From NCBI GenBank assembly GCA_934541015.1, contig CAKTDC010000030.1, positions 1-35,683 on the forward strand: a DNA stretch of 35,683 nucleotides, read 5' to 3'. This DNA is from an uncultured Luteimonas sp. (lineage in GTDB: Bacteria; Pseudomonadota; Gammaproteobacteria; Xanthomonadales; Xanthomonadaceae). The position numbers were made by a program, and so were the translations under genes. Shown here in pieces: positions 8,537-16,868 of the stretch (the first letter of the stretch is position 1; every line of letters starts with the position of its first letter). The notes beneath the pieces are model-generated. The model was given only the letters and a program-made list of their open reading frames with translations. It was not told where the DNA came from and searched no databases.

Positions 8537-10294
8537 ATGGATCTCTGGCTGACACTGGCGATCACCGCGGGCGCGATCTACCTGTTCGTGACCGAGAAGG
8601 TCCGCGTGGACGTGGTCGCGCTGCTGGTGATGACCGCGCTGCTGGTGCTGGACGTGGTGACCCTGCCCGAAGCGCTGTCGGGCTTCAGCAACCAGGCCAC
8701 GGTGATGGTGGCGGCGATGTTCGTGCTCAGCGGCGCGCTGCAGCGCAGCGGCGCGATGCACGCGCTGGGCGACCAGCTGGCGAAGATCCGCTGGCAGTGG
8801 CTGTTCCTGCTGGTGATGCTGCTGCTGATCGCCGCCGTCGCCGCTTTCGTCAACAACACCGCGACGGTGGCGGTGTTCCTGCCGCTGATCCTGGCGACCT
8901 GCGCGGCCAACCGCTGGGCGCCGTCGAAGTTCCTGATCCCGCTCTCCTACATGTCGCAGGCGGCCGGGGTGTGCACGCTGATCGGCACCTCGACCAACCT
9001 GCTGGTGGACGCGATGGCGCGCGACGCGGTGGGCGTGGGCTTCACCCTGTTCGAGTTCGCGCCGCTGGGCATCGTCTTCGTCGGCCTGATGCTGGTCTAC
9101 CTGATGACCGTGGGCCGCTGGCTGCTGCCCGACCGCGGCACCCCCGGCGGTGCCGACGAGGTCGCGCACGTGGGCCGCTACGTCGCCGAACTGGTGGTGC
9201 CGGCCGAGTCCCCGGCCATCGGCGTCCACCGCGACCGGCTGATCCCGGACGGCATCGACGACGTGACCGTGCTGGAGGTGATCCGCTGGCGCCGCAACAT
9301 GCAGGGCGACGACGCCATCGTCCAGGCCGGCGACCGCCTGCTGCTGCGCGGCGAGTGGAAGCGGATCGCCGCCGCGCGCAAGGCGCTCAAGCTCAAGTTC
9401 GACCAGGTGGCGCGCGATCTCGACGGCGACACCAGCGCCGAGCGGCTGCACGTGGAGGCGATGGTCTCGCCCGGCTCGCACCTGATCGGACAGACGCTCG
9501 CAGGCATGCGCTTCGGGCACATGTACCGCGCCCGCGTCCACGGCATCCACCGCCGGCTGCTCGACATCCGCCTGCCGCTGGACCACGTGCCGCTCAACGT
9601 CGGCGACGTGCTGCTGATCGACGCTTCGGAGAAGGCGATCGAGGACCTGCGCACCGACCGCGGGATGATCGTGCTGGGCACCCACCGGCAGAAGAAGGTG
9701 GACGTGCCGCGGGCGCTGGGAGCGGCGGCGATCATGGGCGCGGCGATCGCCGTGGCCGCCGTCGGCTGGCTGCCGATCGTGGCCTCGGCCCTGCTCGGCT
9801 GCGGCGCGCTGGTGGTGTTCCGGGTCATCGACCCCGACGACGCCTACCGCGCCATCGACTGGCGCGTGATCCTGCTGCTGGCCGGCATCATCCCGCTCGG
9901 CATCGCCCTGCAGAAGAGCGGCGGGGCGGCAATGGCGGCCGGGTTCCTGATCAACACGCTCGGGCCTTACGGGCCGGTGGCCGCGCTGGCGGCGATCTAC
10001 ATCATGACCTCGCTGCTGACCGAGTTCATGAGCAACAACGCATCGGCGGTGCTGGTGGTGCCGATCGCGCTGGCCACCGCCGAGTCGATGGGCATCGATC
10101 CCAAGCCGCTGCTGATCGCGGTGGCGTTCGCGGCCTCGACCAGCTTCGCCACCCCGATCAGCTACCAGACCAACACCATGGTGTTCACCGCCGGCGGCTA
10201 CAGATTCAGCGACTTCGTGCGCGTGGGCCTGCCGCTGAACGTGATCTTCGCCACCGCGGCGATCCTCCTGATCCCGCGTTTCTTCCCGTTCTGA
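8537..10294 (+). CDS. SLC13-family anion permease with two TrkA-C (RCK_C) domains
   Basis: A 585-residue inner-membrane transporter. N-terminal helices include the SLC13/DASS-like VNNTATVAVFLPL and LIGTSTNLLVD. Residues of roughly 205-390 form two soluble RCK_C domains, and the C-terminal helices carry MSNNASAVLVVPIAL and FATPISYQTNTMV. SLC13 relatives of this domain plan move sulfate or other divalent anions, or dicarboxylates. It starts 9 bases after soeA with a good GAGGAG site. Its place inside a sulfite dehydrogenase cluster suggests sulfate export or uptake of a sulfur anion; the substrate is inference. An unusual feature is that it separates soeA from soeB. Confidence 0.88.
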   Translation: MDLWLTLAITAGAIYLFVTEKVRVDVVALLVMTALLVLDVVTLPEALSGFSNQATVMVAAMFVLSGALQRSGAMHALGDQLAKIRWQWLFLLVMLLLIAAVAAFVNNTATVAVFLPLILATCAANRWAPSKFLIPLSYMSQAAGVCTLIGTSTNLLVDAMARDAVGVGFTLFEFAPLGIVFVGLMLVYLMTVGRWLLPDRGTPGGADEVAHVGRYVAELVVPAESPAIGVHRDRLIPDGIDDVTVLEVIRWRRNMQGDDAIVQAGDRLLLRGEWKRIAAARKALKLKFDQVARDLDGDTSAERLHVEAMVSPGSHLIGQTLAGMRFGHMYRARVHGIHRRLLDIRLPLDHVPLNVGDVLLIDASEKAIEDLRTDRGMIVLGTHRQKKVDVPRALGAAAIMGAAIAVAAVGWLPIVASALLGCGALVVFRVIDPDDAYRAIDWRVILLLAGIIPLGIALQKSGGAAMAAGFLINTLGPYGPVAALAAIYIMTSLLTEFMSNNASAVLVVPIALATAESMGIDPKPLLIAVAFAASTSFATPISYQTNTMVFTAGGYRFSDFVRVGLPLNVIFATAAILLIPRFFPF

Positions 10295-10349
10295 CCATGC
10301 CGTCGCGCCGCCGGCCGCCGTCCACCCCTTTCCCGCCCCGGAGCCGGCG

Positions 10350-10580
10350 ATGCGCGTGCTGATGGCGATCCTGCGCATCGCCAGCCTGGTCGCCGGCCTC
10401 GCGGGCATGGCGGCATCGGCCTGGGCCTTCATCGATCCGGCCGCGTTCCCCGGGCTGGCCGGCGGCGGGATGCTGGGCGAGCCGCCCTCGCCGCGCTGGC
10501 GTGCGGTGCTGGGCTTCGTGTTCTCGCTGCTGGTCGCCGGCTACGGCGCCGGCCTCCTGCGCCACCGCGAGCTGCCGTGA
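10350..10580 (+). CDS. Small two-helix membrane protein
   Basis: A 76-residue protein with two transmembrane helices (about 5-29 and 52-69) and a Gly/Pro-rich linker. GGAG lies 6 bases before the ATG. Its stop overlaps the GTG start of soeB in a GTGA, so it is translated with soeB. No family is recognised. Position suggests a small accessory subunit or assembly helper of the sulfite dehydrogenase or of the permease; that is inference only. Confidence 0.7.
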   Translation: MRVLMAILRIASLVAGLAGMAASAWAFIDPAAFPGLAGGGMLGEPPSPRWRAVLGFVFSLLVAGYGAGLLRHRELP

Positions 10581-11329
10581 CCGCGCTGCCGCCGCCGTCT
10601 CCGAAGAAGCTCGGCCTGGTCATCGACCTGGACACCTGCGTGGGCTGCCACGCCTGCGCGACCAGCTGCAAGGAGTGGAACACCGGCGGCATCGCCGGGC
10701 CGCTGACCGACGAACGGCCGTACGGCCGCGAGCCCTCCGGCGTCTGGTTCAACCGGGTACACAGCTACGAGCTGGAAGCCACCGGGGCCGATGCCGCCGC
10801 CGGCCCGGCCCAGCCGGACATGACCCTGCACTTCCCGCGCTCCTGCCTGCACTGCGAGACCCCGGCCTGCGTGACGGTGTGCCCCACCGGCGCCAGCTAC
10901 AAGCGCGCCGCCGACGGCATCGTGCTGGTCGACGAGGACAGGTGCATCGGCTGCAAGCTGTGCTCGTGGGCCTGCCCGTACGGGGCGCGCGAGTACTCGG
11001 CGGTCGAGGGCGTGATGAAGAAATGCACGCTGTGCGTGGACCGCATCTACAACGCGCACCTGCCCGAAGACGAGCGGGTGCCGGCCTGCGTCCAGGCCTG
11101 CCCCACCCGCGCCCGGCATTTCGGCGACCTCGGCGATCCGGAGTCGGACGTGTCGCGGCTGGTCGCCGAACGCGGCGGCGTGGCACTCATGCCGGAGCTC
11201 GGCTACCGCCCGGTCAACCGCTACCTGCCGCCGCGGCCGCGCCGCGCCGGCGACGGGAAGCCCGAACCGGAGCGGCCAACGCTGGCGGCTTCGGCACTAC
11301 ACTGGCTCGACCGCCTGCTGAGCCGCTGA
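10577..11329 (+). CDS. soeB: 4Fe-4S ferredoxin-type electron-transfer subunit, SoeB type
   Basis: A 250-residue iron-sulfur subunit of the DmsB/PhsB/SoeB class. Four cysteine clusters are visible: CVGCHACATSC, CLHCETPACVTVCP, CIGCKLCSWACP, and CTLC paired with CVQACP. Together they can hold four 4Fe-4S centres forming a wire from molybdenum to the membrane anchor. There is no Tat signal, consistent with a cytoplasmic complex. It begins at a GTG in a 4-base overlap with the preceding small gene. The last 40 residues are Pro/Arg-rich and probably peripheral. Confidence 0.9.
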   Translation: MTALPPPSPKKLGLVIDLDTCVGCHACATSCKEWNTGGIAGPLTDERPYGREPSGVWFNRVHSYELEATGADAAAGPAQPDMTLHFPRSCLHCETPACVTVCPTGASYKRAADGIVLVDEDRCIGCKLCSWACPYGAREYSAVEGVMKKCTLCVDRIYNAHLPEDERVPACVQACPTRARHFGDLGDPESDVSRLVAERGGVALMPELGYRPVNRYLPPRPRRAGDGKPEPERPTLAASALHWLDRLLSR

Positions 11330-11422
11330 CATGCCGCCACTGCCCGCACGTCCGCGCCCCGGCCCACGACGCCATCCGGGTGCGGCCACGACCATCGCCA
11401 ACCGCACCGGGGCCGCGCCGGC

Positions 11423-12382
11423 ATGAATCCGGCGCCGTCGGTGATCGTGTTCACCACCCTGTCCGGCGCCGGCTTCGGCCTGCTGCTGTGGCTGGGCATC
11501 TCGATCGCCCTGCTGCACCCGAACGTCGAGGTGATGCGCTCGATGCAGTCGCTGCAGCTGTGGGCGCTGGGCACGGGGACGGTGCTGGCGGCGGGCGGGC
11601 TGCTGGCCTCGCTGGCGCATCTGGGCAAGCCGCAGCGCGCCTGGCGGGCGCTGTCGCAGTGGCGCACGTCCTGGCTCTCGCGCGAGGGCGTGCTGGCGCT
11701 GACCACCTTCGTGCCGGCGATCGCCCTGGGCGTGCTGCTGCTGGCGGTGGCGCCGGGCGCGAACCGGGCCATCGCGCTGGGCGCCAGCGGCCTGCTGCTG
11801 GCCGGGCTGGCGCTGGCGACCGTTGCCAGCACCGCGATGATCTACGCCTCGCTGCCGCCGATCCCGGCCTGGCGCCACCCGCTGGTGCTGCCGGTCTACC
11901 TGCTGTTCGCGATGCTCACCGGGCTGGCGCTGCTGTTCACGCTGATGGCCCTGCTGCTGCCGGTCTCGGCCGACGCGCGCGGGATGCTGGTGATCCTGCT
12001 GGTGCTGGCGCTGCTGCTGGTGGCGGCGAAGTGGCTGTACTGGCACGCGATCGACCGCGAGCCGCTTCCGGCCGATGCCGGCGCCGCCATCGGCCTGCCC
12101 GGCCGCGGCGCGCGCGTGTTCGAGCGCCCGCACACCGAAGCCAGCTTCGTCACCCGGGAAATGGCCTTCGAACTGGCGCGCCGGCACGGGACCCGGCTGC
12201 GCCTGCTGGCCAGCCTGCTGATCGCCGGCGGACCGCTGCTCGGCCTGGCCCTGGCCTGGACGGACCTCGGCCCCCCGGCCCTGTGGCCGGGCCTGGCGGC
12301 GCTGGGCACCCTCGGCGGCGCCCTGGTCGAACGCTGGCTGTTCTTCGCCCAGGCCCGGCACGTGGTGTCGCTGTATTACTGA
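11423..12382 (+). CDS. soeC: DmsC-type membrane anchor subunit, SoeC type
   Basis: A 319-residue integral membrane protein with about eight hydrophobic helices, matching the DmsC anchor family (PF04976). The conserved loop LGKPQRAWRALSQWRTSWLS (67-86), with its W-R-T-S-W-L-S core, is characteristic of this anchor in SoeABC-like enzymes. It would anchor SoeAB and pass electrons to quinone. It lies 93 bases after soeB in the same direction; the gap holds no gene. The start has only a weak Shine-Dalgarno match. A short inverted repeat (CGTTCAG with CTGAACG, 12384-12411) follows the stop and might weakly terminate. Confidence 0.85.
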   Translation: MNPAPSVIVFTTLSGAGFGLLLWLGISIALLHPNVEVMRSMQSLQLWALGTGTVLAAGGLLASLAHLGKPQRAWRALSQWRTSWLSREGVLALTTFVPAIALGVLLLAVAPGANRAIALGASGLLLAGLALATVASTAMIYASLPPIPAWRHPLVLPVYLLFAMLTGLALLFTLMALLLPVSADARGMLVILLVLALLLVAAKWLYWHAIDREPLPADAGAAIGLPGRGARVFERPHTEASFVTREMAFELARRHGTRLRLLASLLIAGGPLLGLALAWTDLGPPALWPGLAALGTLGGALVERWLFFAQARHVVSLYY

Positions 12383-12398
12383 CCGTTCAGCCGGGACT

Positions 12399-12426
12399 TT
12401 GCGCCTGAACGCCGGCTTGGGATAAT
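12399..12426 (+). promoter_or_regulatory. Promoter candidate for the outer-membrane protein gene
   Basis: TTGCGC (12399-12404), a 16-base spacer and GATAAT (12421-12426), followed by a leader with a CCGGAG Shine-Dalgarno sequence before the ATG at 12456. It overlaps the inverted repeat that follows soeC. Confidence 0.45.
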
Positions 12427-12455
12427 CCCCGGGTCGTCTCACCCCGGAGAACCCG

Positions 12456-13133
12456 ATGCTCGCGGGCTGGTGGCTGGCCATTGCGGGCCTGCCCGTCTTC
12501 ACCCACGCCCTTCCCGAAGCGCCGGATCTCCCGGCGGCGGTCGCTGTCGCCTCCGGGCAGGTGTCGCTGCGCCAGCCCTGCTATCACCTGGACTGCGGCG
12601 ATGCCGAGTGGGCCGGCCCCGCCAGCCTGCTCGCCAAGCCGCTGCCGCCCGGCGCGGCCAACCGGATCGCGGCCGTGCGCCCGGCGCGCCTGGCGTCGCG
12701 CCGGATCGTGGCGCTGCGCTCGCCCGCCAGCCGCCGCGACTGGTTCTCCACCACCGGCAACGCCACCCGCGTCGGCGCCAGCTACGCCTTCGAGCCGTGG
12801 CGCAGCCCCGATTCGCGCCTGCAGATGGAGTTCGGCACCGGCTACCGGCTGCGGCCCTACGCTGACCTGGGCACCCGCAGCAACGGCATGATCGCGCGCG
12901 GACGCATGCTGTATTCGCAGCAGCTGGGCGATTACGCGCGCCTGACCCAGCAGCTGCACGTGGAAACCGGGCGCGAGAACACCTTCGCCCGCCAGATCAT
13001 CGGCCTGGACCTGCAGCTGCATCAGGACTGGACCCTGCACAGCGAACTGCTGCTGCGCCACGATACCGCCGCCAACGGCGGCGACGGCCGCACCGAGAGC
13101 GAGCGCTCGCTGCGCCTGCGCTACGTGTTCTGA
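12456..13133 (+). CDS. Secreted outer-membrane protein candidate of unknown function
   Basis: A 225-residue protein with a signal peptide (about 1-18, cleavage near THA|LP) and a C-terminal half of alternating hydrophobic/polar strands ([42 protein letters not shown]) ending in RLRYVF. A terminal Phe after a beta-strand is typical of outer-membrane barrels. It resembles DUF481/YdiY-like proteins, but I cannot confirm the family. Two Cys (CYHLDC) may form a disulfide. GGAG lies before the ATG. Its 3' end overlaps the 3' end of hemC, which runs the other way, by 13 bases. Confidence 0.7.
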   Translation: MLAGWWLAIAGLPVFTHALPEAPDLPAAVAVASGQVSLRQPCYHLDCGDAEWAGPASLLAKPLPPGAANRIAAVRPARLASRRIVALRSPASRRDWFSTTGNATRVGASYAFEPWRSPDSRLQMEFGTGYRLRPYADLGTRSNGMIARGRMLYSQQLGDYARLTQQLHVETGRENTFARQIIGLDLQLHQDWTLHSELLLRHDTAANGGDGRTESERSLRLRYVF

Positions 13134-14047
13134 GGCCCGGGCAGCAGCTCGCCCGCGCCGGCGTCGAGCAGCCTCGCCGCCACCTCGCGCCCCAGCCGCT
13201 CCCCCTCCGTGGCCGCGGCGACGCCTTCGGCGCGCACCAGGCGGCCGTCGTCCTGCGAGCCGACCAGCCCCATCAGCTCCAGGCGGCCGCCATCGAGCAG
13301 GCGCGCGAACGCCGCCACCGGCACGTGACAGCTGCCGTGCAGCGCCCGGTTCATCGCCCGCTCGGCCTCGACGCGGGTGCGCGTGGCGGCATCGTCCAGG
13401 ACCGCGAACAGCGCCGCGGTCCCCGCATCGTCGTCGCGGCATTCGACCGCGACCGCACCCTGGGCGGGCGCAGGCAGCCACGCCGGCGCATCCAGCCGCG
13501 CGCGGATGCGCGATTCGAACCCCAGCCGCTGCAGCCCGGCGCAGGCGAGCACGATCGCGTCGTAGTCGCCGGCGTCGAGCCTGGCCAGCCGCGTGTTGAC
13601 GTTGCCGCGCAGGTCCAGCAGCCGCAGGTCCGGCCGCCGCGCCCGCAGCTGCGCCTGCCGCCGCAGCGACGAGGTGCCCACGCGCGCGCCCTCGGGCAGC
13701 GCCTCGATGCCGTCGAAACGCGGGCTGACGAAGGCATCGGCGTGGTCGGCGCGCGCCAGGATCGCCGGCAGCGCGAAGCCCGGCTCGAGCTCCATCGGCA
13801 CGTCCTTGAGCGAATGCACCGCGCAGTCGGCCTCGCCCCGCTGCATCGCCAGCTCCAGCTCCTTGAGGAACAGGCCCTTGCCGCCGATCGCGGCCAGCGA
13901 CCGGTCGAGCACCTCGTCCCCGCGCGTGCTCAGCGGCACCAGCTCGACCTCGAGCCCGGGATGGACCTGGCGCAGGCGGGTGGCGACGTGCTCGGACTGC
14001 CAGAGGGCGAGCGGACTCTTGCGGGTGGCGATACGGAGGCGAGGCAT
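13121..14047 (-). CDS. hemC: Hydroxymethylbilane synthase (porphobilinogen deaminase)
   Basis: A 308-residue enzyme that joins four porphobilinogen molecules into hydroxymethylbilane on the tetrapyrrole pathway. Visible motifs are [12 protein letters not shown] at the N-terminus, VHSLKDVP with the catalytic Asp82, RGNVNTRL, and HGSCHVPV, in which Cys240 carries the dipyrromethane cofactor. Length is normal. In Pseudomonas the order algZ-algR-hemC is conserved. Here the order holds, but 357 bases containing a dispersed repeat separate algR from hemC. The ATG lies 6 bases after a CATAAT box and has no Shine-Dalgarno sequence. Confidence 0.97.
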   Translation of the reverse strand: MPRLRIATRKSPLALWQSEHVATRLRQVHPGLEVELVPLSTRGDEVLDRSLAAIGGKGLFLKELELAMQRGEADCAVHSLKDVPMELEPGFALPAILARADHADAFVSPRFDGIEALPEGARVGTSSLRRQAQLRARRPDLRLLDLRGNVNTRLARLDAGDYDAIVLACAGLQRLGFESRIRARLDAPAWLPAPAQGAVAVECRDDDAGTAALFAVLDDAATRTRVEAERAMNRALHGSCHVPVAAFARLLDGGRLELMGLVGSQDDGRLVRAEGVAAATEGERLGREVAARLLDAGAGELLPGPQNT

Positions 14048-14059
14048 GGCCCGATTATG
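14048..14059 (-). promoter_or_regulatory. -10 box CATAAT 6 bases before hemC
   Basis: CATAAT (complement of 14054-14059), then CGGGCC, then ATG. The 15-base string is identical to that before the WYL regulator gene. This suggests leaderless transcription of hemC from its own promoter, independent of algR. Confidence 0.55.
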
Positions 14060-14140
14060 GGGGCTGGGCCTGGTTTAGTGGTGCGCACCCGGCAACCCGC
14101 CCGAACGGATCTTCGCCTCCGGGCCCGGCCGGAGATCACG

Positions 14141-14169
14141 GCTTGCGGACCGGGAGGTGCCCGGGCCGG
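14141..14169 (+). repeat. Partial duplicate of the interior of the dispersed repeat
   Basis: GCTTGCGGACCGGGAGG and the bases to 14169 closely repeat the segment at 14240-14269 inside the neighbouring full repeat copy (GCTTGCGGACCGAGGG...CCCGGGCCGG). It looks like a fragment of an older copy of the same element or an internal duplication. Confidence 0.5.
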
Positions 14170-14193
14170 GGAACGCGGCAGGGCAAAAAATGG

Positions 14194-14373
14194 CTCTTCT
14201 CCCAAGTGAGGGGAATCGCAAGAGCAGAGCTGGACCGGGGCTTGCGGACCGAGGGTCGCCCCGGGCCGGACCGCGCAGCGGCCCCGACCGAGCGAAGAGC
14301 GACCCCGGCCGACAGGATGCGGCGTCCTTCCATCGACGGGAACCGGTAATTCTCCCCGCATCCGGACGAAGAA
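14194..14373 (+). repeat. Dispersed intergenic repeat, copy A (about 180 bp)
   Basis: It starts CTCTTCTCCCAAGTGAGG and ends ATTCTCCCCGCATCCGGACG then AAGAAC. The left and right ends are imperfect inverted repeats of each other, and each end also folds as a small hairpin (TTCTCCC with GGGGAA or GGACGAA). By eye it matches copy B at 19674-19827 at roughly 80% over both ends, with A carrying an extra GC-rich insert in the middle (GGGTCGC...GCGACCC pairs internally). It has no coding capacity. It fills most of the gap between hemC and algR. Confidence 0.8.
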
Positions 14374-14404
14374 CACTTCAAACGCCCATGCCGCCAGCCC
14401 GGCG

Positions 14405-15145
14405 CTACATCTGCCGCACCGCCTCCCGCAGCTGCGACACGCAGCGCCGGCTGACCTCCAGCGGCCGGTCGCCGTGGCGCAGGATGGCGTGCACCTGGCC
14501 GCCCGGATCGCGCCGCAGCTCCACCAGCTCGTGGCGCGCGACCAGGCAGTTGCGGTGGATGCGCACGAAGCGCGGGCCGAACTCGTCCTCCAGCGACTTG
14601 AGCGATTCCTCGATCAGATCCTCGCCGCGGGCATGGTGGACCACCACGTACTTCTCCTCGGCCTGCAGGTAGCGCACGTCCTCGATCGGGATCAGGCGCA
14701 GGCTGCCGCGCAGGCGCGCGCACAGGTGGGTGCGCTGCCGGCCGGGCGCGCCTCCGGCGTCGCGCGCGCGTCCGGCGCTGAAGGTGCGGACGCGGTCGAG
14801 CGCCTCCGCCAGCCGCTCGGCGCGCACCGGCTTGACCAGGTAGTCGACCGCCGCCGCATCGAACGCCGACAGCGCGTGCTGGTCGTAGGCGGTGCAGAAC
14901 ACCACGGCCGGACGCGGCTCGAACGCGGCCAGGTGGCGCGCGGCCTCCAGGCCGTCGATGCCCGGCATCGCGATGTCCATCAGCACCAGTTCCGGATCGT
15001 GCTCGGCGCAGGCGCGCAGCGTCTCGTGGCCGTCCCCGGCCTCGGCGACCACCTCCACGCCCGGATGACGGGCCAGCAGCGCGCGCAGCCGCTCGCGGGC
15101 CAGGGGTTCGTCATCGGCGATCACGATCTTCAAGCGCGTCACCAT
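14405..15145 (-). CDS. algR: LytTR response regulator, AlgR type
   Basis: A 246-residue response regulator. A receiver domain (VIADDEPLARERL; phosphoacceptor Asp57 in LVLMDIAMPG; conserved Lys in DYLVKPVRAERL) is followed by a LytTR DNA-binding domain from about 140, with YLQAEEKYVVVHH, FVRIHRNCLVAR and the end SRRCVSQLREAVRQM. In Pseudomonas AlgR controls alginate, type IV pili and virulence; targets here are unknown. I chose the ATG at 15145 (MVTRLKIVIADDEP) because the receiver fold begins at once. It overlaps the 3' end of the kinase gene by 35 bases, so translation is coupled. Confidence 0.92.
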   Translation of the reverse strand: MVTRLKIVIADDEPLARERLRALLARHPGVEVVAEAGDGHETLRACAEHDPELVLMDIAMPGIDGLEAARHLAAFEPRPAVVFCTAYDQHALSAFDAAAVDYLVKPVRAERLAEALDRVRTFSAGRARDAGGAPGRQRTHLCARLRGSLRLIPIEDVRYLQAEEKYVVVHHARGEDLIEESLKSLEDEFGPRFVRIHRNCLVARHELVELRRDPGGQVHAILRHGDRPLEVSRRCVSQLREAVRQM

Positions 15146-16175
15146 CCAGCGGCAGCACGATCTCGCAGGCATAGTAGCCGCCGCTCCAGCCCGAGGCCAT
15201 CCGCGCCCGCGGGCCGAACGCATAGCCCAGGCGATGGCCGACGTTGCGCAGCGCGTGGCCGGCGCCGTGGACGCCGGGGGCGTCGGGCGCCCGCGACGGA
15301 TTGCGCACGCGGATCGCGAGCAGGTCGTCCTCGCGCGCGATCGCGACGCGGATCGTGCCGCCCTCGGGCAGGCGCGAAATGCCGTGCAGCACCGCGTTCT
15401 CCAGCAGCGGCTGCAGCACCAGCCGCGGCATCGGCAGCTGCCAGGGCAGCGGTTCGGCGAGGTCCCATTCGACCTGCAGCCGCTCGCCCAGGCGCAGCTG
15501 TTCGATGCCCAGGTAGCGCTCGCCGAGGCTGACCTCCTCGCGCAGCGTCGAATTGCCCTCGCCGGCGCCGAGCGCGGCGCGGAACAGGTCGGACAGATCC
15601 AGCACCGCGCGTTCGGCCAGGTCGGGATCGCGGCGCAGCAGGCTGGCGATCATGTTCATGCTGTTGAACAGGAAGTGCGGGCGGATCCGCGCCTGCAGCG
15701 CGTCGGCCTCGGCCCGCGCGCTCGCGCTGGTCTGCGCCTGCCAGCGGTCGATGACGTAGAAGTAGCGCAGCGCCAGCGCGCTGAGCAGGGCGACCATCGC
15801 CGCGCTGCCGCTGACGAAGCGCCAGAACGTGGGCAGCTGCACGTCCACGTACACCGCCGCGAACAGTCCGTGGACGATCGCCGACGCCAGCGCCGCCACC
15901 GCCGCCGCCGCCAGCACGGCCACGCCGGCGCCCAGCCGCACCGGCAGCCGCGACAGCGCCCGGCGCGACACGCACAGCAGCACCGACACCGACAGCGCCA
16001 GCCACAGCGCATAGCCGCTGGCGCTCAGGAAGGCGCCGATGTCCCAGACCCGGGCGCCATCGGGCACCAGCGCCACCACCACCACCGCCAGCTGGCCCAG
16101 CCCCAGCATGCCGCCGAGGCGGTGCGGCCGGCACAGATCCGGAAACCACAGCGGATCGCCGGCGCCCCCGCGCAT
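15111..16175 (-). CDS. algZ: Sensor histidine kinase, AlgZ/LytS type
   Basis: A 354-residue inner-membrane histidine kinase of the PF06580 family. Four hydrophobic helices (about 23-38, 47-69, 81-112 and 123-142) are followed by the phosphoacceptor motif RPHFLFNSMN with His167 and an HATPase domain with LLENAVLHG and a Gly-rich G-box near GVHGAGHALRNVG. It should phosphorylate the downstream LytTR regulator. The ATG follows the stop of the esterase gene after one base, with no Shine-Dalgarno sequence of its own, so it depends on coupling. There is no large extracytoplasmic sensor domain; input may come through the membrane helices. Confidence 0.92.
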   Translation of the reverse strand: MRGGAGDPLWFPDLCRPHRLGGMLGLGQLAVVVVALVPDGARVWDIGAFLSASGYALWLALSVSVLLCVSRRALSRLPVRLGAGVAVLAAAAVAALASAIVHGLFAAVYVDVQLPTFWRFVSGSAAMVALLSALALRYFYVIDRWQAQTSASARAEADALQARIRPHFLFNSMNMIASLLRRDPDLAERAVLDLSDLFRAALGAGEGNSTLREEVSLGERYLGIEQLRLGERLQVEWDLAEPLPWQLPMPRLVLQPLLENAVLHGISRLPEGGTIRVAIAREDDLLAIRVRNPSRAPDAPGVHGAGHALRNVGHRLGYAFGPRARMASGWSGGYYACEIVLPLDGDALEDRDRR

Positions 16176-16176
16176 G

Positions 16177-16851
16177 TCAGGCCGCGTCGAACCGCCGCGA
16201 CAGCCAGTCGCCCAGGTCGCGAATCTCCTCGGCGCAGACCGAATGCGGCATCGGATAGCTGTGCCAGTCGACCTCGAAACCCAGCCGCCGCAGCAGCCCG
16301 GCGCTCTGCTTGCCGGCCAGGTACGGCACCACCGGATCCTCCGAGCCGTGGCCCATGAACACCGGCTGCGCGGTCGCGCCCGCCGCCAGCGCCGCAGCCG
16401 CCTGCTGCGCGCCGGGCAGGTAGGTCGACAGCCCCACCAGCCCGGCCAGCGGCTCGCTCCGGCGCAGGCCGGCCGCGAGCGTGATCGCCCCGCCCTGGGA
16501 GAAGCCGGCCAGCACGATGCGCGCGGCCGGAACCCCGCGCGCCTGCTCGCGCGCGATCAGCGCCTCCACCTGCACGACCGATTCGGCCACGCCCTCGGCG
16601 TCGGCGCGGTTGGCCAGATCGAAATCGCGGATGTCGTACCAGGCGCGCATGCGCATGCCGTTGTTGATCGTCACCGGCCGCACCGGCGCATGCGGGAACA
16701 CGAAGCGGATCACCGGCCAGTCCGGCCGCACCAGCTCCGGCACGACGGGCACGAAATCGCTGCCGTCCGCGCCCAGGCCGTGCAGCCAGATCACGCTCCA
16801 CTGCGGCTCGGCGCCGGTCTGGCGCTCGATGGTCTCCAGAAGCTGGCTCAT
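16177..16851 (-). CDS. estB: Alpha/beta-hydrolase carboxylesterase (EstB/phospholipase-carboxylesterase family)
   Basis: A 224-residue cytoplasmic serine esterase of the dienelactone hydrolase-like phospholipase/carboxylesterase family. Motifs are WLHGLGADG at the oxyanion side, GFSQGG with nucleophile Ser118, GSEDPVVP with Asp172, and PMPHSVC with His203, so the triad is complete. I chose the ATG at 16851, preceded by GGGGAG 4 bases upstream. The frame extends to 16902, but that part lies inside the tRNA. Its 17-base leader is also the trailer of the tRNA gene. It is directly followed by algZ. Confidence 0.93.
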   Translation of the reverse strand: MSQLLETIERQTGAEPQWSVIWLHGLGADGSDFVPVVPELVRPDWPVIRFVFPHAPVRPVTINNGMRMRAWYDIRDFDLANRADAEGVAESVVQVEALIAREQARGVPAARIVLAGFSQGGAITLAAGLRRSEPLAGLVGLSTYLPGAQQAAAALAAGATAQPVFMGHGSEDPVVPYLAGKQSAGLLRRLGFEVDWHSYPMPHSVCAEEIRDLGDWLSRRFDAA

Positions 16852-16868
16852 GCACTCCCCGGATGTGA

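Noticed and set aside
5477..10432. A very long open frame on the minus strand upstream of the WYL gene, giving about 1650 extra residues
   Set aside because: It is the antisense of soeA and the permease. It reads as Arg/His/Gln/Val-rich low-complexity protein without domains, and stop codons are rare there only because of the high GC. The real gene starts at 5476.
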